Below, one piece after another: positions 53,300 to 58,110 of a stretch of DNA of 58,110 nucleotides. Position 1 is the stretch's first letter, and every line of letters starts with the position of its first letter. Location of the stretch: assembly GCF_012911925.1 (NCBI RefSeq), contig NZ_JAAXKY010000028.1, forward strand, positions 1 through 58,110, in the 5' to 3' direction. Under the pieces are notes generated by a model. That model searched no databases. It worked only from the letters and a program-made list of their open reading frames with translations, and was not told the DNA's origin. A program made the translations under genes and the position numbers. The stretch is from Pseudonocardia xinjiangensis. GTDB taxonomy: Bacteria > Actinomycetota > Actinomycetes > Mycobacteriales > Pseudonocardiaceae.

Positions 53300-53854
53300 G
53301 TCGGCGGCGGCGGCGATGCGGGTTTGGGTGAGCAGTTGCTCGGCTTGGACGAGGCGTTGTTTGTACTGGTGGAAGTTGAATCCCGCGAGGGTGATCGCCA
53401 CGAGTCCGCCGGAGTAGCCGGCGAAGGCCACCTATTGGTGGTCGATCGTCGCGGTGCCGACGGCCGCGACGAGGACGCCGGCGGCGGTCAGGGTCGTGGC
53501 CAGTGCGGTGTTAGCTCTACGGCTGTGGTGAACGCTCCCATACCGGCCAGGGCCAGCGCCGAAGGGCATGGGGGCGATGCTCATGAGCAGGCCACCTGCA
53601 GTGACTAGCGCCCCGCTGGCGGCGGTCGCGGTGAGGGTGCGGTGCTGATTGTTGAAATATGCGGTGACGGTCCTGACCAGCCAGCCCAGGCATGCGACCA
53701 CGACGCAGATCAGTACGGCCAGTGCCTGACCGTGAAGACCCAATCCCGGTGTGCGGGCGTTGATTCCGTAGACGATGCCGCCGAGTCCGGCCAGGCTTAC
53801 ACCCAGCCGCACCGGCCACCATCGCCGTGGCACCCATTGCCCCGTCACTACCAC
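53300..53854 (-). pseudogene. Membrane protein gene with in-frame TAG, 3' end cut by the Tn3 piece
   Basis: A GTG at 53854 follows AAGGAG. The frame encodes 140 residues with four hydrophobic segments and stops at TAG (53432-53434). The same frame stays open after the TAG with a fifth hydrophobic stretch (AFAGYSGGLVAITLAGFNFH) and a charged helix (KQRLVQAEQLLTQTR), as at the start of a sensor-kinase cytoplasmic part. It then runs into the transposase remnant. Either a nonsense mutation or a natural end plus chance; I favour the former. The family is not recognised. Confidence 0.5.
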
Positions 53855-53953
53855 CGTCGTCGCTCCTTATCTGCATCTGCCGTAGCGCAACGATGTCACT
53901 GACCAACCCGAGCAGGCCACAGCGCACCGATCGATCACTCGTGCAAGCCAGAG

Positions 53954-53991
53954 CACCCTGGTCGCGCGGCCTCAGCCTCGCGACCAGGGTG
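53954..53991 (-). terminator. Strong terminator hairpin
   Basis: CACCCTGGTCGCG (53954-53966) and CGCGACCAGGGTG (53979-53991) form a perfect 13-bp stem with a 12-base loop, just downstream of the small membrane gene read leftward. Confidence 0.75.
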
Positions 53992-54009
53992 GGAGAACGA
54001 TAGGGGTGG

Positions 54010-54141
54010 TTAACGCCGTCGGCGCCCCCGCATCTTGAAGGCCATCACGCCCACCACGGCGAGGACAACCACGGTCAGCCACACCGCGGTTGGCACACCG
54101 GACAACAGGCCAATGGCAGTCAGCAGGGATCCGATCAACAT
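54010..54141 (-). CDS. Small single-span membrane protein
   Basis: A 43-residue protein: a hydrophobic N-terminal two-thirds (about two short helices, MLIGSLLTAIGLLSG and VWLTVVVLAVVGVMAF) and a basic end KMRGRRRR that would face the cytoplasm. GAAGGAGC is 8 bases before the ATG and a good terminator follows, so it is a complete transcription unit. Family unknown. Confidence 0.55.
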   Translation of the reverse strand: MLIGSLLTAIGLLSGVPTAVWLTVVVLAVVGVMAFKMRGRRRR

Positions 54142-54243
54142 GGGTGGTGCTCCTTCGATGGTCACTATCGCGACGGCATAACCGTTGATGACGACGCTAC
54201 GAACACCGCCCCGGATGTGTCGTCGGTTCGCGGTAGGAACCGC

Positions 54244-54284
54244 GGTGGAGATTTCCCAGGCAGATATCCACCCCGATCTCCACC
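54244..54284. repeat. Inverted repeat upstream of the chimeric gene
   Basis: GGTGGAGAT (54244-54252) and ATCTCCACC (54276-54284) with a 23-base loop, 85 bases before the P450-flotillin start. Terminator or operator; undecided. Confidence 0.4.
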
Positions 54285-54368
54285 TCCAGCACGAGGACAC
54301 CCTGCCCGGAAACCTTCTAGTGTCACCGCCGATCGCCTCAGTGACCGCACGGGATCAGGGAGGGTGTG

Positions 54369-55154
54369 ATGGCGAGCATGCATGCCGCATCGGCGCCGGT
54401 CAGGGCGGTGCGGACCCCGGCGGGGGATCCGGCCTGGTTGGTCAGCGGCTACGACGAGGTGCGGGCGCTGATCGCTGACTCGCGTCTGTCGTGGACCACG
54501 AGCGCGGCGGGTGCCTCTCGCTACTCGCAGGCGGCGGCGATGGTGATCTGCGAGGTCCTCGGTGTGCCACCGCAGGACCGGACCGAGTTTCGCATCTGGT
54601 CGGACGAGGCAGCCTGCACGACCGACCGGGACCGGGCGCAGGCCGGCCGGGACCAGCTGCACACCTACATGGCTGCACTGATCGAGGACAAGCGTGCCCA
54701 CCCCGGCCAGGATGTGCACACGGACCTGGTCGCGGCCGCCGACGCGCAGGGCCACGATCCCCAGAAGGTGGTCGTCCGGTTGGCCGCCGGGTTGCTGTTC
54801 GCCGGGCACGAAACCACGGTCGGAGCCAAGATCGGCCTGATCGTGGACTCGCTGCAGATCCAGAGCATCGACGACCAGGATGTCGGCTACATCCAGGCGA
54901 TGGCGGCCCCGCACAACGCGGCCATCCAGCGCGAGGCGCAGATCGCGCAGGCGCGGGCGAACCAGGCCGCCGCGGAGGCGCAGCAGGAGTCCCAGCGCAA
55001 CAACGTCATCGTGCTCAACGGCACCGACGGGCTCGGCGATCTCACCGCCGGCCTGATCAGCCAGGGGCTGCGGATCTTCGACTCGGTGCGGCAGAACCTC
55101 GGCAACGACGCGCCTGGTACGGCGCCGGCAATGGGCCAGGACGGGGACCGGTGA
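54369..55154 (+). CDS. Chimeric P450-flotillin protein (gene fusion with deletions)
   Basis: A 261-residue open frame built from two unrelated families. Residues 1-152 are cytochrome P450 pieces: an N-terminal stretch (RTPAGDPAWLVSGYDEVRAL), a jump over ~90 missing residues, then VICEVLGVPPQDRTEFRIW and the oxygen-binding helix LLFAGHETT. The ExxR motif and haem-ligating cysteine are absent, so it cannot work as a P450. From about 155 it becomes a flotillin/SPFH C-terminal part (SLQIQSIDDQDVGYIQAM, AAPHNAAIQREAQIAQARAN), again internally shortened, ending in VIVLNGTDGLGDLTAGLI. The frame stays open through all joins. AGGGAGGG precedes the ATG, and the stop overlaps the hydroxylase start (GTGA). 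Confidence 0.7.
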   Translation: MASMHAASAPVRAVRTPAGDPAWLVSGYDEVRALIADSRLSWTTSAAGASRYSQAAAMVICEVLGVPPQDRTEFRIWSDEAACTTDRDRAQAGRDQLHTYMAALIEDKRAHPGQDVHTDLVAAADAQGHDPQKVVVRLAAGLLFAGHETTVGAKIGLIVDSLQIQSIDDQDVGYIQAMAAPHNAAIQREAQIAQARANQAAAEAQQESQRNNVIVLNGTDGLGDLTAGLISQGLRIFDSVRQNLGNDAPGTAPAMGQDGDR

Positions 55155-56692
55155 CCGACGTCCTGATCGCGGGCGCCGGACCCACCGGGCTCACGCTGGC
55201 CATCGAGCTGGCCCGCCGGGGCGTCGACGTGCGCATCGTCGACCGAGCTGCCGAGCACTTCCCCGGTTCGCGCGGCAAGGGGCTCACCGCACGCAGCCAG
55301 GAGGTGCTGGACGACCTCGGTGTCGCCGACGAGGTGCTGCACTACGGGTTCCGGTACCTGCCACACCGGCGGTACCTCGACGGCGACCTGGTTGCCGAGG
55401 CCGACCCGCACGCCCAGCGGGCACCCACACCGGATCGGCCCTACGACGGCGGGCTGCTGATCCCGCAGTGGCGGATCGAGCGGATCCTGCGCGCGCGGCT
55501 CGCCGAGCACGGCGTGCGGGTGGAACTGGCCGCAGGCCTCGCCGAGTTCAGCCAGTCCGCGAACGGTGTGCATGCGGTGCTGGATACCGGCGAGCGGGTG
55601 GCTGCGCGCTACCTGGTCGGCTGCGACGGCGGACGCAGCACGGTGCGCAAGGCACTCGGCGTGCGCTTCGAGGGCCAGAACGGGGAGCAGGCCATGCTGC
55701 TCGGGGACGTCGAGCTCGGCGGGCTCGAACCGGACGCCTGGTACCAATGGACCGTCCGCCGGCGCGGGTTCCTGGCCCTGTGCCCGTTCCGCCACGAGCG
55801 GTCCTGGCAACTGCAGGCCGTACCGTTCAGCGACTTCGGCGCGGAGGGCAGCCTCCCCGAACCCTCGCTGCCGTACTTCCGGCGGATCGTGGACGATCTC
55901 GCCGACGGGCACGGCATCCGGCTCTCGAAGGCAAGCTGGCAGTCCACGTACCGGGTGAACGTGCGGATGGCCGACCGGTTCAGGGTGGGCCGGGTGTTGC
56001 TGGCCGGCGACGCAGCGCACGTGCATCCGCCGGCCGGCGGCCTCGGCATGAACACCGGCATCCAGGACGCGTACAACCTCGGCTGGAAGCTCGCCATGGT
56101 GTGTTCCGGCGCGCGGCAGTCGCTGCTGGACAGCTACCAGGAGGAGCGGCTCCCGGTCGCCTCGTGGACGCTCGGCGTGAGTGCCGAGGGGCTGCGCAGG
56201 GTCGCGGGGCGGTTCGTCAACGGTGGCAGCACGGACATCGCGGGCGGCGCGCCCCCGGACGGCCAGCAGCTCGGGCTCGGCTACCCGGCCAGCTCGCTGT
56301 CCGTCGACGGCGACGCCGGGAATGGACCGCGCGCCGGTGATCGTGCGCCCGACGCGCCCTGCGTGGACAGCTCCGGCACGCCACGGCGGCTGTTCGACGC
56401 CTTCCGCGGCCCGCATTTCACCCTGCTCGGCTTCGGCGAGTCCTGCGCCGGTCCACTGCAGGACGTCGGAACCGCCCACCGTGGACTCATCAAGCCGGTG
56501 GCGGTCGGCGCGCCGGGCAGCGGTGCCGATCTGGTGGACGTCGAGGGGCACGCGCGGACCGCGTACGGCGTCACCGGGGACACCCTCGTCCTGGTGCGGC
56601 CTGATGGCTACCTCGCGCTGCGCGCACCCGGCGCGAGCAGGACTGCCGTGCGGGACTACCTGGACCGGGTCGGCGTCAGCCGGAGCGCTTGA
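55151..56692 (+). CDS. FAD-dependent aromatic hydroxylase (polyketide-type)
   Basis: A 513-residue flavin monooxygenase like RdmE/PgaE, which hydroxylate aromatic polyketides using NAD(P)H and O2. It begins with the FAD fold (VLIAGAGPTGLTLAIELARRG), has the class A mid-motif YLVGCDGGRSTVRKALGV and the second FAD site VLLAGDAAHVHPPAGGLGMN, and ends with a thioredoxin-like C-terminal domain. All key motifs are intact, in contrast to the surrounding fragments. GTG overlaps the chimeric gene's stop. Its 3' end overlaps the convergent yceI remnant by 17 bases. No polyketide synthase is nearby. Confidence 0.9.
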   Translation: MTDVLIAGAGPTGLTLAIELARRGVDVRIVDRAAEHFPGSRGKGLTARSQEVLDDLGVADEVLHYGFRYLPHRRYLDGDLVAEADPHAQRAPTPDRPYDGGLLIPQWRIERILRARLAEHGVRVELAAGLAEFSQSANGVHAVLDTGERVAARYLVGCDGGRSTVRKALGVRFEGQNGEQAMLLGDVELGGLEPDAWYQWTVRRRGFLALCPFRHERSWQLQAVPFSDFGAEGSLPEPSLPYFRRIVDDLADGHGIRLSKASWQSTYRVNVRMADRFRVGRVLLAGDAAHVHPPAGGLGMNTGIQDAYNLGWKLAMVCSGARQSLLDSYQEERLPVASWTLGVSAEGLRRVAGRFVNGGSTDIAGGAPPDGQQLGLGYPASSLSVDGDAGNGPRAGDRAPDAPCVDSSGTPRRLFDAFRGPHFTLLGFGESCAGPLQDVGTAHRGLIKPVAVGAPGSGADLVDVEGHARTAYGVTGDTLVLVRPDGYLALRAPGASRTAVRDYLDRVGVSRSA

Positions 56693-57113
56693 CCGCCGAG
56701 ACGTCGACGTCCAGGGTGATATCGCCGACCAGCACGCCGCCGGCCTCCGGTGACGCGTTCCACGTGATACCCCAGTCCTTGCGGTTGACCGTGCAGCCGA
56801 TCTCGAACCCGATCCGGTCGTTGCCCATCGGGTCGTGCGCCGCCCGGGTGAACTCCACGTCCAGGGTCACCGGCTTGGTCGTGCCCTTGATCGACAGGTC
56901 ACCGGTCACCCGGTAGCTGTCGCCGCCGCCATGCTCGACGACGGTGCTGGTGAAGGTGATCTCCGGGTAGGTCGGCATGTCGAAGAAGTAGTCGTTGCTG
57001 CGCAGGTGCTCGTCCCGGTCCTTGACGCCGGTGTCGATGCTGGTGGCCACGATGCGCAGGGTGCCGCTGGAGCGCGTCGGGTCCTCGCCGTCGACGTGCA
57101 GGTGGCCCTCGAA
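56676..57113 (-). pseudogene. YceI-family protein lacking its N-terminus
   Basis: About 145 codons match YceI lipid-binding beta-barrel proteins from FEGHLHVDGEDPTRSSGTLR through ATSIDTGVKDRDEHLRSNDY, TSTVVEH and GFEIGCTVNRKDWGITWN to the end. The usual first ~40 residues (DPAHS..F..RH) are missing: at 57113/57114 the frame passes directly into Tn3 transposase sequence. An open frame extends 27 codons into that sequence, but no natural start is apparent. Confidence 0.75.
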
Positions 57114-57330
57114 CCAGCAACGGTGGCAGCATCCGGCGGTAGTAGTTCGAGTACGAGGATCGCAGCACGGTGCGTACCCGTGCTTGGAAGGCACGCTCGT
57201 TGGCTTTGGCCTCCCGGACCAGTTCCCACAACGTTTTCTCGCCTACCGCTGGAAGTAGGCATCCCGCACCACATCGTCCGGGTGCTCGACGGCCGCCTCG
57301 GCCAGCCTGAACAGGATGCCCTCCTTGCCG
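57114..57330 (-). pseudogene. Tn3-family transposase, internal piece
   Basis: Read leftward, one frame gives EGILFRLAEAAVEHPDDVVR and, after a one-base loss near 57250, a second gives VGEKTLWELVREAKANERAF then VRTVLRSSYSNYYRRMLPPL. This is the middle segment of Tn3-type transposases, the part that follows the DUF4158 region. Cut at 57114 by the yceI junction. Opposite in strand to the N-terminal piece at 52610-53295. Confidence 0.65.
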
Positions 57331-57600
57331 CGAACCCAGACCGCGCTACTGCGGGCCATCGCCGAGAGCCAGGTCAACAACATGGGCGGCCACACCTACT
57401 ACGGCCGCACCGACGGAGGCCGGTACCAGAAGCTGACCGCGCGGGTGCGCGACCTTCGCGACCTTGGGCTGATCAACCCGTACGGCGTTGCGATCAAGCA
57501 CGGCAAGACGATGCCGGCGACCGAGCAGTTCGCCGACCACTTCGTCGTCACCCTCACGAACCACGGGGAACAAGCCCTCGCCACGACGGAAATCCAGTGA
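57316..57600 (+). CDS. Hypothetical protein, perhaps 5'-truncated
   Basis: A 94-codon frame. The part after about residue 8 looks coding (ALLRAIAESQVNNMGGHTYY, KLTARVRDLRDLGLINPYG), with helical segments reminiscent of a winged-helix; no family is recognised. Its first codons overlap the transposase remnant on the other strand, so the original N-terminus may be lost. The next gene starts one base after its stop. Confidence 0.5.
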   Translation: MPSLPRTQTALLRAIAESQVNNMGGHTYYGRTDGGRYQKLTARVRDLRDLGLINPYGVAIKHGKTMPATEQFADHFVVTLTNHGEQALATTEIQ

Positions 57601-57601
57601 C

Positions 57602-57841
57602 ATGAACGAACAGAACCTGCCGACCTGGAACGACATCCTGCACAACACCCGCGCCAGCCTGACCACCGCCCGGACGTCGCTGGCCGACGCACGCGACCAC
57701 CTCAGCTCCGACTGGCGCCCGGTCGGCACCGAACTCGCCCAGCACGAAACCGACGCCCGCACCTGCGCGTTCGAGCTGATCGGCCAGGCCAGAGCCCTGA
57801 TCGACCAGGCGAAGAACGTGCTCTACGACGCACAGCGATAG
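57602..57841 (+). CDS. Small helical hypothetical protein
   Basis: A 79-residue hydrophilic protein predicted to be almost all helix (NTRASLTTARTSLADARDHL, ELIGQARALIDQAKNVLYDA). It directly follows the previous gene (one-base gap) and is probably co-transcribed. Function unknown. From 57842 to 58043 no gene is supported. Confidence 0.55.
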   Translation: MNEQNLPTWNDILHNTRASLTTARTSLADARDHLSSDWRPVGTELAQHETDARTCAFELIGQARALIDQAKNVLYDAQR

Positions 57842-58043
57842 CCGCGCGGAAACCGCTGACCAGAAGCTTTGCAGGCTCATTGCCCGTTTCGCTCATATCC
57901 CGGCAGGCCCCCTCGTAGCGCTCATGCGCCGCGTCACGCCACCACTCCCCGCAGGCGCGACCACCGCAGCGCGGTGGCCCAGGTCCGGCCGCCGGCGCCC
58001 ACTCCCCCGTAGCCCGGCCCGCCGCCTTCTCGGCCGGCGCACT

Positions 58044-58090
58044 GGTCAATCTTTCGTACACCGAATGCCGGCGTCATTGATTCGTTGACA
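58044..58090. promoter_or_regulatory. Twin-palindrome promoter/operator, right copy
   Basis: Same layout as 52203-52249: imperfect palindromes at 58045-58061 and 58073-58089, again 28 bases centre to centre, ending in TTGACA. AGGAGGGG follows, then the window ends, so it probably drives a gene outside. Confidence 0.6.
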
Positions 58091-58110
58091 AGAGGAGGGG
58101 TGGGTGTTCG

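Noticed and set aside
54366..57113. A novel working P450/flotillin/hydroxylase/YceI pathway
   Set aside because: The P450 lacks its haem ligand and YceI lacks its N-terminus, and both borders are transposase scraps; decay explains the region better than a system.
57702..58061. Minus-strand 119-codon frame over the right operator and the small helical gene
   Set aside because: It overlaps a better-supported plus-strand gene by 140 bases, has no ribosome site, and no part is recognised, although its middle (AHERYEGACRDM) reads protein-like.

Overview
The window is about 58 kb of very GC-rich DNA with the coding style of an actinomycete: GTG starts, four-base ATGA/GTGA gene overlaps, and several genes whose start codon lies 6-8 bases after a TANNNT box with no Shine-Dalgarno sequence. 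RbpA, an Lnt/Ppm1 pair, a LigD-type protein, a SigG-like sigma factor and IdeR-type iron boxes point to the Actinomycetales. My best guess is a Pseudonocardia-like genus; this is an inference from gene content.

Layout. 1-7.4 kb: housekeeping genes, namely Lnt (cut by the window start), polyprenol-phosphate-mannose synthase, a phosphoribosyltransferase, RbpA, then an MFS transporter, a glycerophosphodiesterase and a rearranged LigD. 7.4-8.3 kb: an iron-storage pair (Bfd, bacterioferritin), each behind a candidate iron box. 8.4-14.9 kb: a sugar-uptake locus with a LacI regulator, an oxidoreductase, a binding protein, two permeases and a small membrane protein; matching LacI-type operators lie before the regulator and the oxidoreductase. 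15-23.6 kb: an ATP-grasp-like protein, a Tat-exported phospholipase C whose ribosome site is folded into a hairpin, a MarR/epoxide hydrolase pair, a serine recombinase, and a class II ketol-acid reductoisomerase that reads like the plant enzyme. 23.9-34.6 kb: a run of regulators, each paired with its neighbour (GntR/MFS, SigG-like, TetR/hydrolase, AraC/DUF2000, PadR, LysR/SnoaL). 34.7-39.4 kb: a compact DrrA-DrrB-Ddn-DrrC drug-resistance operon. 39.4-51.2 kb: a transporter, a membrane acyltransferase with a membrane Ser/Thr kinase, MarR/AsnB, a DUF427 protein, another MarR, pantothenate kinase and two CNNM/CBS membrane proteins, with a tandem interspersed repeat in front of the latter.

52.2-58.1 kb is different. 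It is a mosaic of broken genes: two pieces of Tn3-family transposase in opposite orientation, a membrane gene with an in-frame TAG, a P450 piece fused in frame to a flotillin piece, an aromatic FAD hydroxylase that looks intact, a YceI protein lacking its N-terminus, and small unknown genes. Two related 47-bp promoter/operator elements, each made of two GTCAAT-N5-ATTGAC-type palindromes with centres 28 bp apart, lie at its two ends. I read it as a decaying mobile island rather than a working system. The chimeric P450-flotillin gene, the twin operators, the plant-type reductoisomerase and the rearranged LigD are the most unusual items.

No tRNA, rRNA or CRISPR array was recognised.
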